A DNA stretch of 64,000 nucleotides, taken from positions 62,001 to 126,000 of the forward strand of contig NZ_SLVP01000008.1 in the NCBI RefSeq assembly GCF_004345425.1, read 5' to 3'. The notes below the pieces were generated by a model that saw nothing but the letters and a program-made list of their open reading frames with translations, made no database searches and was not told the origin of the DNA. Shown here piece by piece: positions 33,655-41,110 of this stretch; position 1 is the stretch's first letter; the number at the start of each line of letters is the position of its first letter. Source of the DNA: Paenibacillus sp. BK033 (GTDB taxonomy: Bacteria > Bacillota > Bacilli > Paenibacillales > Paenibacillaceae). Position numbers and translations under genes: made by a program.

Positions 33655-35169
33655 ATGCGTTTCTTCAAAGAAAATAAACAGGAATACAATTCACTAGCTG
33701 CTGATATAAGATTGTATAAAATACCTCTAGAAAGAGCAGAAGAAATCATTAAAACGTTTAAAGATAAATGGATATACGTAAATTTCATAACTAATATTTA
33801 TAAATATAACGATGATTCATCCCAATCTGGTATTTATTCAAAATTTAGAGTCAGAGATATTTATTTTGATGATAATTCTATTCGCATTTACGGGCTTGAA
33901 GATTCAGATAGATTATTTCTAAGTAAAATCAATTTAGTACAAACAGAATGTTCAATTGAATTAGATGAGGTCAAACTGATATATAAAGAAAAAAATATGT
34001 TCAATGAGATTTATATCAAAATGTATTTACCTAATATGGAAAGAAGATTACATGAAATTGAAGAATCTAAAAATCACTTAATAATAACAGAGGGCAAAAC
34101 AGACTGGAAACACTTAAAAAACGCTCTATTAAAACTAAAAGCGGAAGGAAAATTTAATCAACTAGACATTGACTTCTTCGAGTATGAAGATGAGGTTCAA
34201 ATGGGAAACGATGTTTTAAAACGCATATGTTCTTACCAGTCGTTATTTGAAAATGAAAAATTAAAAATATTTATTTTTGATTCGGATGACAAAAAAATTA
34301 ATAATGAACATCGCGGCCACGATTATATTTACCATGGAAATAATGTATACTCACTTGTCCTCCCCATACCAAAACATAGGGAAGCAACACCATTAATAAG
34401 CATAGAAAATTACTATCAGGATAGTGAGATAAAAACAAAAGATGCAGACCATAGAAGATTGTATCTAGCAAATGAATTTGATTTAGCAACGGGTAAGCAT
34501 TCTATTTTTGAAGATGTTTACACACTACTTGTTAACGACAAGACGGAAATTAATCACATTATAGATAATAAAGTTTACAAAATAAATGATAAAATTAACA
34601 ATAAAAAGGATATATTTAATAATAACACAAAAACAAATATAGCATTATCAAAAAACCGATTTGCAAATTATATACTGGATGGAGTTAGACCTTTTGATAC
34701 GATCTCTGTCCAATCTTTTGAGTTAGTTTTTGAAATTATTGTTAATATTTTCGAAAAATATTATCATCAAGACAAGAAATATGCTGTAGGCGAAGAAATA
34801 AGCCCAGGAATATATTTAGAAAAACATGACGATTATTTTGAAGTTTTATCAATACATGGGAGTTGCTCAAAGGAAATTGCTTTACAAATTAGAGAAGCTA
34901 CTCATGTAATTTATGGAATGAAGTTATCAAATGATAAGACGAATGTTATTCTCTCTCTACAATTCCAAAATGCAAAAATAGAATGTTCGATACAAATAAG
35001 TGAAAAATTTTTGGATTTTCTTTATAAGAAAACACAAAACAAATTCAATAGAATCGAGTTACACATATGTGATGAAGAGAAAAATTTTATATCTCATAAA
35101 GAAATTATGAATGATGACCTTTGTGTCGTTCTAATCCAGGGAATATTTAATGAATTAAGAAATTTATAA
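33655..35169 (+). CDS. TOPRIM-domain protein, possible defence effector
   Basis: 504 residues. Residues 1-135 are a mixed domain I do not recognise. Residues ~140-260 look like a TOPRIM nuclease fold: HLIITEGKTDWKHLKNAL (catalytic Glu E146), IFIFDSDDKK (D209, D211, the DxD) and LISIENYY (250-254), which resembles the acidic E-N-Y motif in TOPRIM/DUF4435-type proteins. The C-terminal 240 residues are unassigned and lysine/asparagine-rich. No ATPase domain is fused, unlike OLD nucleases. AAGGAGA precedes ATG 33655. Very low GC against its neighbours and the nearby integrase remnant and cyclase operon indicate acquired DNA. A nuclease role in phage defence is inferred. Confidence 0.6.
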   Translation: MRFFKENKQEYNSLAADIRLYKIPLERAEEIIKTFKDKWIYVNFITNIYKYNDDSSQSGIYSKFRVRDIYFDDNSIRIYGLEDSDRLFLSKINLVQTECSIELDEVKLIYKEKNMFNEIYIKMYLPNMERRLHEIEESKNHLIITEGKTDWKHLKNALLKLKAEGKFNQLDIDFFEYEDEVQMGNDVLKRICSYQSLFENEKLKIFIFDSDDKKINNEHRGHDYIYHGNNVYSLVLPIPKHREATPLISIENYYQDSEIKTKDADHRRLYLANEFDLATGKHSIFEDVYTLLVNDKTEINHIIDNKVYKINDKINNKKDIFNNNTKTNIALSKNRFANYILDGVRPFDTISVQSFELVFEIIVNIFEKYYHQDKKYAVGEEISPGIYLEKHDDYFEVLSIHGSCSKEIALQIREATHVIYGMKLSNDKTNVILSLQFQNAKIECSIQISEKFLDFLYKKTQNKFNRIELHICDEEKNFISHKEIMNDDLCVVLIQGIFNELRNL

Positions 35170-35239
35170 AACCCAGTTATTTAAATATCTTTCTGAAATC
35201 AAAATCAATCAACACAATATTCCCGTCTTCTATGTAAAG

Positions 35240-35728
35240 TAGGGGCATTTTACTGGCAGCGACTTGCGGTCTTCGTCGCGCAGTAGCTATAGCTTTGCGT
35301 TGGGAGGTTGCTGACCTTCAAACCGGTACGTTAAGGTCAAGCAATTATTTACATTAGGCGATTGGGACATATTCTTTCAGAGCCAAGAACAAAGGCCGGT
35401 ATACGCACGATTGCTTTGCCAAAGATAACAATAGATGCATTGAAACAACAAAGAGGCCAGCTTGCCTAGAACAAGCTGGCGGCAGGACCAAAAATACAAC
35501 GACCATGGGCTAATAACTCAAACGAAGTTCGGTTGTCCTGTAAGTCCATATACTTGGAATGCCGTTGGCTCGACCTGCTCGGCAAATCTAACTTGCCGAA
35601 GATACGGTTTCATGACCTTAGACATACCCATGCCAGTGTTCTTCTTACGTAGAACTTACATCCAAAGGTCGTCAGTGAACGGCTTGGACTACAAAGCAGC
35701 TGACCTTCTATTAAATTCCGTAAATTAG
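35240..35728 (+). pseudogene. Tyrosine integrase remnant (C-terminal catalytic part)
   Basis: Broken frames in succession read as a phage-type tyrosine recombinase: LAATCGLRRAVAIALRWEVADLQTG (catalytic Arg I region, ~35258-35332), then EPRTKAGIRTIALPKITIDALK (~35379-35445), then LPKIRFHDLRHTHASVLL (the H-x-x-R box, ~35600-35650), then after a frameshift LHPKVVSERLGL. Stops and shifts interrupt it, and the catalytic Tyr segment near the C-terminus is missing. It is therefore inactive. It occupies most of the 35170-35786 gap and marks the island as a decayed integrative element. Confidence 0.8.
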
Positions 35729-35733
35729 ATTAT

Positions 35734-35766
35734 AAAGGCGAGTGTCTATGTGACACTCGCCTTTAA
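35734..35766. terminator. Bidirectional terminator between integrase remnant and Pycsar-like operon
   Basis: AAAGGCGAGTGTC (35734-35746) pairs exactly with GACACTCGCCTTT (35752-35764) around a TATGT loop. It closes the minus-strand operon. Confidence 0.8.
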
Positions 35767-35786
35767 GTACTTCCAATTTTAAAGTG

Positions 35787-36392
35787 TTAGTTCCACCCAA
35801 GATAATAGTAAGCAATATGCAACGGTATTACTACTATTATAGACCACTTCAATAGAAGAATTGCTCTTGAAACACGGAACATCTTCTTGGCTTTAATATA
35901 TGATAGTTTATGAAATTCTATTACCAAACTCTTGAGTAGATCATCATCTTGCCCATTAGGTGATGTTATCAAAGAAGAATAAAAAGAGGAAACATTGTGA
36001 TTTAGTTTTGACTTTGAACGCTCAAAAAAAAGATCGACAAAAGTTGGCTTTGGCTTTATGTCCCATAAATAATATTGAATATTTGATTGCAAAATAGGGT
36101 TTTCATTTTTAATATGCTCATGTGGTGCTGACATTGGATTTATAGCTTTGAAAGCAATTAAAATTGTTCCAATCAATAAACTGTAAAAAGTGATACCTAG
36201 CAAGTACGCTAGAATGGTCCACATTGTTTGCGCTTCACTTGCATGTAACAGCATGTGTTTTCCTATTTTAGCCAAGTATGCCGCTAGAAAAATACCTCCC
36301 ACCTGTACCGCAGTAGCTTTGGTATCCAAAAATCGTATTGTTTGTTGCGTATCATCAATGGCTTTATACATATATTCTAGTTTAGCTTCCAC
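35787..36392 (-). CDS. Transmembrane effector of a Pycsar-like system (DUF5706/PycTM-like)
   Basis: In this 201-residue protein, residues ~1-26 form a helix ending FLDTKATAVQ, with the D-x-K-A pattern (D23, K25, A26) of DUF5706-type proteins. Three hydrophobic segments follow at ~27-44, 58-83 and 176-197. The middle ~95 residues are soluble. In described Pycsar systems a small membrane protein of this type responds to cCMP or cUMP and damages the membrane, stopping phage growth. It is the last gene of the operon, 18 bp after cyclase 2, which supports the call. It is somewhat longer than a minimal two-helix effector. The family match is by pattern only. Confidence 0.75.
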   Translation of the reverse strand: MEAKLEYMYKAIDDTQQTIRFLDTKATAVQVGGIFLAAYLAKIGKHMLLHASEAQTMWTILAYLLGITFYSLLIGTILIAFKAINPMSAPHEHIKNENPILQSNIQYYLWDIKPKPTFVDLFFERSKSKLNHNVSSFYSSLITSPNGQDDDLLKSLVIEFHKLSYIKAKKMFRVSRAILLLKWSIIVVIPLHIAYYYLGWN

Positions 36393-36410
36393 TAAATAAC
36401 CTCCTTCTTA

Positions 36411-37121
36411 TTATTCACTACGAGACAATACATAGCCGTCTTCAAAGGAACGGAACCGTATTCGCCCATTGTCGCTGCTTGGCCAGTCATCCTTAACTTT
36501 TTTACTAACGAGTACACAATCGTTTGCCTTTTGACAAAGTTTAGCTGCACCGTTCACACAGTCTCCGAATGCCTTTACATCAAATGTCATGTCCGTTCCG
36601 ATTTTCGTGACAATTACATTTCCGTGGTCGATTCCTACACCACATTTTAACGGCCATCTTTGGCCGTTTTCTTGAAGAATAGGATTCACTACTTCACTTA
36701 TGACTCTTAGCAAATCACGGCCGCAAGAACCAGCTTTTTTCATAGCATGGACTCGAGCCATTCCAGAATTATTTCCACCGAAAAAAGCCATTAGACCGTC
36801 ACCGGTAAAGTCCATAGTATAGCCTCCATAATGTTCTACTACATATGAGACAGCTGGAAAATATGCATGCATAGTTAAAAATGTAGCTTCTGGCCCAACA
36901 TTTACTGCTCTATTAGTGGAACCACGCATGTCTATAAACAAAACAGTAAAATTATCCCTGATGTAGTCCCCAAACTCCATAGACTTTGCTTTGTAACCAG
37001 GAACCACATCAGAAATTGCAGCTGTAGCTTCGTGGAATACCATGCTTTTATTTAGACTATCAAGTGCTCTTTTATAATTCTCGCTAGCGATTCTTTTGAC
37101 TTCAAGTATGTCTAACGCCAT
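36411..37121 (-). CDS. Class III nucleotide cyclase, second cyclase of a Pycsar-like operon
   Basis: 236 residues, middle gene of the operon. Class III cyclase landmarks: metal Asp D64 in VLFIDMRGST, metal Asp D108 in DFTGDGLMAFFGG, the GVGIDHG strand (~161-167), and FDVKAFGDCVNGAAKLCQKA (180-199). In the last, N190 is the ribose/transition-state Asn and the usual catalytic Arg is K194. A helical ~50-residue N-terminus precedes the cyclase core. No receptor or membrane domain is fused, as in PycC proteins. It differs strongly from the upstream cyclase. It could make a pyrimidine cyclic nucleotide alone or form a heterodimer with its neighbour. Confidence 0.82.
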   Translation of the reverse strand: MALDILEVKRIASENYKRALDSLNKSMVFHEATAAISDVVPGYKAKSMEFGDYIRDNFTVLFIDMRGSTNRAVNVGPEATFLTMHAYFPAVSYVVEHYGGYTMDFTGDGLMAFFGGNNSGMARVHAMKKAGSCGRDLLRVISEVVNPILQENGQRWPLKCGVGIDHGNVIVTKIGTDMTFDVKAFGDCVNGAAKLCQKANDCVLVSKKVKDDWPSSDNGRIRFRSFEDGYVLSRSE

Positions 37122-37133
37122 CTATTTGCACCC

Positions 37134-37859
37134 CTATTTGCAATTTACCTGATACCAATCTTCCATTAACGTATTTATAACATTCCCATGATAACAAGAT
37201 CTGTTGTAATTGTATGATAAGAGCTTTTTGTTGACATCATTCAAATTTGAATAAAATACATCAGACATCATTATGGGGTAGTCTTGAGTTGATTTACTAC
37301 CGAACCCACATAATTTGGCCGCATCATTAAGAACGTCACCCATCCAAACAACATCATTAATACCACTTCCGCTATATCCAGCTTTAATCATCAGTGCACG
37401 TCCGTAGTGAAGGCCGATACCTACTTTTATATGGTCGTAATTTTTCTTTTTCAGCTTGTAGTTGAGGACTTTGACTAAACTATTGATTTTTGCAGCAGTA
37501 CTAAATAAATTGTCAATGTCTCGTTTGCTAGGGGTGCTAAACACTCCAAAAACACAATCACCTTCTATATTTATTTCTTTACAATTCACGTTTCCATTAA
37601 TGATTGCTACCATCTCTGATATATAACTACGATATAATTTTGCAAGCTTTGGTCTATTGTACTTCTTTGGTAATTCACTTGAGTCGCGTATATCTACATA
37701 TAAAGCAGAACAATATGTATAATACCCATTTGTAAATGTGAGTTTTTCACGCGAAGGTATATCGTTTACTTCGCTATATGAATTGTCACTTGCATCTAAA
37801 ATCTCTTGTAATCTGTCGTAACTTTTTATATGCTCGTATTCTTTATAATTACTATGCAT
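37134..37859 (-). CDS. Class III nucleotide cyclase (PycC-like), first gene of a Pycsar-like operon
   Basis: 241 residues. Landmarks are D56 in SALYVDIRDSS, D101 in NIEGDCVFGVF, the VGIGLHYGRALMIKAGYSGSG strand and loop (146-166), and VVWMGDVLNDAAKLC (170-184) with N178 and K182 where standard cyclases have Asn and Arg. The WMGD-LN-A-KL block and lack of sensor domains resemble PycC pyrimidine cyclases. GGGGGAGA precedes ATG 37859. The next cyclase begins 12 bp downstream. In known Pycsar immunity the cyclase makes cCMP or cUMP upon phage infection. The nucleotide made here cannot be deduced by eye. Confidence 0.85.
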   Translation of the reverse strand: MHSNYKEYEHIKSYDRLQEILDASDNSYSEVNDIPSREKLTFTNGYYTYCSALYVDIRDSSELPKKYNRPKLAKLYRSYISEMVAIINGNVNCKEINIEGDCVFGVFSTPSKRDIDNLFSTAAKINSLVKVLNYKLKKKNYDHIKVGIGLHYGRALMIKAGYSGSGINDVVWMGDVLNDAAKLCGFGSKSTQDYPIMMSDVFYSNLNDVNKKLLSYNYNRSCYHGNVINTLMEDWYQVNCK

Positions 37860-37929
37860 TACATCTCCCCCTAGAGAATAAATGAGAATTTCTTAATAAT
37901 AGGAGTAGTTAGAAGGAGTTTAGAGTTAA

Positions 37930-38100
37930 ATGTGTAATTATTCTATATCAGCTACGAGAAACAATTACACTAACATCAACTATACAATGACAGGTAGTTG
38001 CATACCTTGTCTTGTACATCTAACTACTTTTAACCAACGAAACCAAGCTAATGTGGTTGCACACAATAGCTTGGTTTTTAGCGCTTTAATGAGCTATTAA
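37930..38100 (+). other. Small ORF and three-hairpin structured segment upstream of the cyclase operon
   Basis: A 56-codon frame (ATG 37930, AAGGAG eleven bases before) reads MCNYSISATRNNYTNINYTM and is not recognisable. The same DNA folds into three successive hairpins: GTGTAATT/AATTACAC (37932-37970), GTAGTT/AACTAC (37994-38027) and AACCAAGCTA/TAGCTTGGTT (38041-38076). The last ends with TTTTTA, a plus-strand terminator. No other plus-strand gene could need that terminator, so a small RNA of about 140 nt is at least as likely as a peptide. The remainder of the 37860-38286 gap is plain AT-rich DNA. Confidence 0.35.
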
Positions 38101-38286
38101 CTTGCTTGGTTATATAAACAATTTCGCTAGGTTTTAGAATACAACTCGGCCTCCTTTTTCGTTATTAGCACTCATAAGCCTTGAGTGCTAATCTATTATA
38201 TTACAGATTTGGTAGGCAGGTAAAGCTCGATTTATTAGATTATTCAGTCAACAAAATTCGACATGAAATTTACTCTTTATACAAGA

Positions 38287-38583
38287 GTTGACTTGATGTT
38301 GACTGATCTTGAGTTCAAAAATCTGTTGATTCCAAAAACATTCTATGTCAAATTAATCGGACAGGTCATGCATTGCAACACCGCAAAGGTGGGGCAGAAC
38401 CGGCTTTTTTTGTGTCTGTACAGGGCATTGAGGACATGCGAGCGGACGCTCGGTTAGAACTGTCGTGAAAGTACTTTCAGGAGTTGCTTGTTGACTCGTT
38501 GTTGACTTAGGACATAAAAAAATACATCGCCCGGCACTTGAGCCGCATGGCGATGTATTCATTGTGTACATACTTCTATACCT
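38287..38583 (+). repeat. Dispersed repeat copy B with arm-like paired motifs and hairpin
   Basis: Homologous throughout to 29840-30110. Exact GTTGACT pairs 11 bp apart occur at both ends: 38287 with 38298, and 38490 with 38501. Between them lie GCAACACC, CTTTTTTTGTGTCTG, CATTGAG, GAGCGGAC and AAGTACTTT in the same order as copy A. The paired direct repeats flanking a core are what tyrosine-integrase attachment regions look like. The hairpin at its right end terminates the sulfurtransferase gene. Confidence 0.6.
38521..38559 (-). terminator. Hairpin conserved in both repeat copies; terminator of the sulfurtransferase gene
   Basis: AATACATCGC (38521-38530) pairs with GCGATGTATT (38550-38559), and on the minus strand is followed by TTTTTTT. 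Copy A has a shorter version TACATCG/CGATGTA at 30061-30083 at the 3' end of the OYE gene. The stems differ in length yet both arms match. Confidence 0.65.
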
Positions 38584-38593
38584 TTATTAGCCC

Positions 38594-39430
38594 TTACTCT
38601 TCCCCAACCTCAATCGGATTCCCCTCATACGAAATCCAATCACTCCAGCTACCCGCATACAGCCTTACCTTCGTAAAGCCCGCTTCCTGCAAAACAAGCA
38701 CGTTCGGGCATGCCGTTACGCCGGAGCCGCAGTAGACGATCGTCTCCTGGTCCTTCGGCAGATCCTCGAACCGGGCTGCCTGCTCGTCCGCGTTTTTCCA
38801 CTTGCCGTCTTCTCCCTTGCCTTCCGACCAGAGACGATTGATAGCTCCCGGAATATGGCCGGCAATTCGATCCAATGGCTCGACCTCGCCGCGGTAGCGT
38901 GCGCCGTCGCGGGAGTCGATCAGCGTGATGTGCTCAGCGCCAAGCTTCTCTTTCACTTCGTCCATCTCGATCAGCATGTTGTGCTGCACCGTTGCAAGGT
39001 AACGCGCAGGAACAAGCGTCTTCTGCTCCGCGTTCACCGGGAAGCCGGCATTTTGCCAAGAGGTAAAGCCTTCGTCCAGCACGAACACCTGCTCATGGCC
39101 CAAATATTTCATCAGCCACCACAGACGGGAAGCATATGCTCCGCCTTGGTCGTCGTAAGCGACAACGCGGGTTTCATTGCTGATGCCAACCTTACTGAGC
39201 GCGATTGTCAGATCGGTGATGTCCGGCAGCGGATGGCGTCCGCCATGCTCGTCGATTGGAGCGGACAGGTCCTTTTCCAGGTCCAAATACACGGCGCCTG
39301 CAATGTGGGAGGCTTCATAAGCTTCGCGGCCGAAGTCCGGCTTGCCAAGCTGGAACCGGCAGTCGACGATAACGAGGTCTGTCTCATATAAGCGGGCAAG
39401 AAGCCATTTTAACGATACGATATTGTTCAT
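38594..39430 (-). CDS. Sulfurtransferase (tandem rhodanese domains, thiosulfate/3-mercaptopyruvate type)
   Basis: 278 residues, two rhodanese domains. The inactive N-terminal one has IVDCRFQLGKPDFGREAYEASHIAGAVYLDLEKDLSAP (~17-55). The catalytic C-terminal one has ITLIDSRDGARYRGEVEPLDRIAGHIPGAINRLW and the active-site loop IVYCGSGVTACPN, with the persulfide Cys in CGSGVTA. That loop type is usual in SseA/YnjE-like enzymes; GSG-T-A in place of RxGxx favours 3-mercaptopyruvate over thiosulfate by family trend. It is cytosolic. AAAGGCGG precedes ATG 39430. It is at the right edge of the acquired island and itself looks like core genome. Confidence 0.88.
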   Translation of the reverse strand: MNNIVSLKWLLARLYETDLVIVDCRFQLGKPDFGREAYEASHIAGAVYLDLEKDLSAPIDEHGGRHPLPDITDLTIALSKVGISNETRVVAYDDQGGAYASRLWWLMKYLGHEQVFVLDEGFTSWQNAGFPVNAEQKTLVPARYLATVQHNMLIEMDEVKEKLGAEHITLIDSRDGARYRGEVEPLDRIAGHIPGAINRLWSEGKGEDGKWKNADEQAARFEDLPKDQETIVYCGSGVTACPNVLVLQEAGFTKVRLYAGSWSDWISYEGNPIEVGEE

Positions 39431-39573
39431 GAAGGAATAACCGCCTTTCGTATGTATGCTATATGAGCATTATACATGATTCCGGTCCCTATCTTCTAAC
39501 CCTGTAAATCACCGTTTACAAATATTGCATACAAGCATAATCATGCGCTAATAATTCATAGATAATATCTTCT

Positions 39574-39591
39574 TTGGAATAGTTATTCCAA
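39574..39591. promoter_or_regulatory. Perfect palindrome upstream of the 39616 gene
   Basis: TTGGAATA and TATTCCAA flank a 2-bp centre, 18 bp in all, ending 11 bp before AAAGGAGAT of the exported-protein gene. This placement, next to the expected promoter, suits a repressor operator. Confidence 0.45.
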
Positions 39592-39615
39592 TATTTTATC
39601 AAAGGAGATGAATTT

Positions 39616-40479
39616 ATGTTCAAACGTTTCATCGGTACGGCAGCCGTCATTATCGCTCTGGGTGCTGCGCTCGTTACCGAAGCCGGCATCGCCCCTTCCG
39701 AGGCGCATGCGGCAAGCAACATGGTTCCGGATTACGAGGTTAAGCTTCTGATGAACCCAAGTACAACGCTTGGTCCGGATTTCAAGCTGACAAGCTCGGT
39801 ATTAAGCGCCTTCTCGATGCCTACAACGGTAACGAAGATGAACGTGGCCTTCCTTGATACCAATGCCAAAGACATTTACAACAACGGCTGGAGCACCCGC
39901 ATCCGCAAGACGGAAGGCGAAGACGACTTCGAATTGTCCTACAAGAAGCGCTACGCCATTACCAATAACGATATTAACGCGGCGCTGACGCAAGCGAACA
40001 ACGATGGCTTTAACTCCGGCGATACGAACTATGAAGCCCAAGTCGAGTGGGGTTACCTGAAGAAAACGCTCAGCATCACCCGCACCAAAAGCGGCAGCAA
40101 GTCCGGCTACAGCGGCATGGATCTCCCGTCGATCAGCGACGCCCGCAGCCTGATGATCAACAACGCACCGGATAAATTCAACGATTGGCTGTTTAACGAC
40201 TGGGGTACGACCAAGCTGCAAACCTCCCGATATTTTGGCCCGGTGCTCGCCAAACGTTCCATCGGGACATGGAGCGGCATGCAGATATACATCGAAGTAT
40301 GGCCGATTAAGAACGCCGCAGGCACCGGCACGGAATATGTGGTCGAGGCTTCCTTCAAAACGAACAGCGCAACAACCGCTTCCACTAAGCATGATGAGCT
40401 GGTCACGTACTTGCAAAACAAAGGCTGGTTCCTCGCTCAGGACTCGCTGAAAACCCAATTGATTATGGACCGTTACTAA
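39616..40479 (+). CDS. Exported protein of unknown function, CYTH-like beta pattern
   Basis: 287 residues with a clear Sec signal peptide (FKRFIGTAAVIIALGAALVTEAG, likely cleavage after AHAA near residue 34). The mature part has alternating strands rich in paired charges: YEVKLLMNPS, WSTRIRKTEGEDDFELSYKKRYAI, NYEAQVEWGY, GPVLAKRSIGTWSGMQIYIEVWPI and TEYVVEASFKT. The E-x-K, R-x-R-K, K-K-R and E-x-E-style pairs recall the CYTH/triphosphate-tunnel fold, but the order is not a firm match. AAAGGAGAT precedes ATG 39616, with a palindromic operator candidate just upstream. A terminator follows. I cannot assign a function. Confidence 0.7.
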   Translation: MFKRFIGTAAVIIALGAALVTEAGIAPSEAHAASNMVPDYEVKLLMNPSTTLGPDFKLTSSVLSAFSMPTTVTKMNVAFLDTNAKDIYNNGWSTRIRKTEGEDDFELSYKKRYAITNNDINAALTQANNDGFNSGDTNYEAQVEWGYLKKTLSITRTKSGSKSGYSGMDLPSISDARSLMINNAPDKFNDWLFNDWGTTKLQTSRYFGPVLAKRSIGTWSGMQIYIEVWPIKNAAGTGTEYVVEASFKTNSATTASTKHDELVTYLQNKGWFLAQDSLKTQLIMDRY

Positions 40480-40505
40480 TCCGAATCTTATAAATCCTAA
40501 TCCAA

Positions 40506-40550
40506 AGGCTCTCCCGCGCCAAGCTTTATGCGTGGGAGGGCTTTTTTCAT
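40506..40550 (+). terminator. Terminator of the exported-protein gene
   Basis: GGCTCTCCCGCG and CGTGGGAGGGCT arms pair with one G-T wobble, followed by TTTTTT. Confidence 0.8.
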
Positions 40551-40578
40551 CTGAAAAAATAGGCCTGTCATTCGTGTA

Positions 40579-40615
40579 AAGTTAACTTGACATTAAGTAT
40601 AGTTTAGATTACATT
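40579..40615 (+). promoter_or_regulatory. Promoter with palindromic operator of the membrane-HTH operon
   Basis: TTGACA (40587-40592) and TACATT (40610-40615) are 17 bp apart. The perfect palindrome AAGTTAACTT (40579-40588) overlaps the -35 box, a typical site for repression by the HTH protein encoded in the operon; AACTTAACTT recurs at 40627. Confidence 0.5.
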
Positions 40616-40662
40616 TTGTATATAGAACTTAACTTATTTTACCATTCAAGGAGGTACCTTGC

Positions 40663-41109
40663 TTGACCTACCAGGAGAAGAAAAGCATCACCACGTTAAT
40701 TAGCGCCGTGCTTATTTTTGCCGTCTATTGCTTGTATAAGTACGCGCAGTACCCGGAGGAAGGAATGGCACTTGAAGAAAGCATCCGTTACTGGGGCTCC
40801 TTCGTGTTGGTCCTGACGCTGGTATCGATTATCGCGCATATTGCGATCAGCATTATTTTCAACATCATCTTCCGGATCACTACCGGGGAGAAGGAACCCG
40901 CTTTTGCCGACGAATTGGATAAACTTATTGAGTTGAAAGCTCACCGGAACTCTTTTTTCCTATTCATACTCGGTTTTCTGCTTGCCATGGTGTCTCTTGC
41001 TGCCGATCAGCCACTGAACCTGATGTTCCTTATCCTGATCGCATCCGGTTTCCTGTCCGACGTCTCCGGTTCGATCACGAAGCTGTACCACTACCGGAAA
41101 GGAGTGTAA
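40663..41109 (+). CDS. Four-helix membrane protein, partner of an HTH regulator
   Basis: 148 residues from a TTG start, eight bases after AAGGAGG (40648-40654). Four hydrophobic segments lie at ~10-24, 43-70, 96-110 and 117-132, with a charged loop TTGEKEPAFADELDKLIELKAHRN in the middle. It is followed after 1 bp by a small Xre-type regulator, the common membrane protein/HTH pairing found in many Firmicutes. In such pairs the membrane protein is of DUF2178-like type and the role is often stress related or unknown. No enzymatic motif is visible. Confidence 0.75.
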   Translation: MTYQEKKSITTLISAVLIFAVYCLYKYAQYPEEGMALEESIRYWGSFVLVLTLVSIIAHIAISIIFNIIFRITTGEKEPAFADELDKLIELKAHRNSFFLFILGFLLAMVSLAADQPLNLMFLILIASGFLSDVSGSITKLYHYRKGV

Positions 41110-41110
41110 T

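Noticed and set aside
33464..33697. 77-codon frame before the TOPRIM gene
   Set aside because: It overlaps the start of the TOPRIM gene in another frame, has no ribosome site and reads as AT-rich low-complexity sequence.
35462..35728. 88-codon frame in the integrase region
   Set aside because: It is out of frame with the recognisable integrase motifs, which explain this DNA better.
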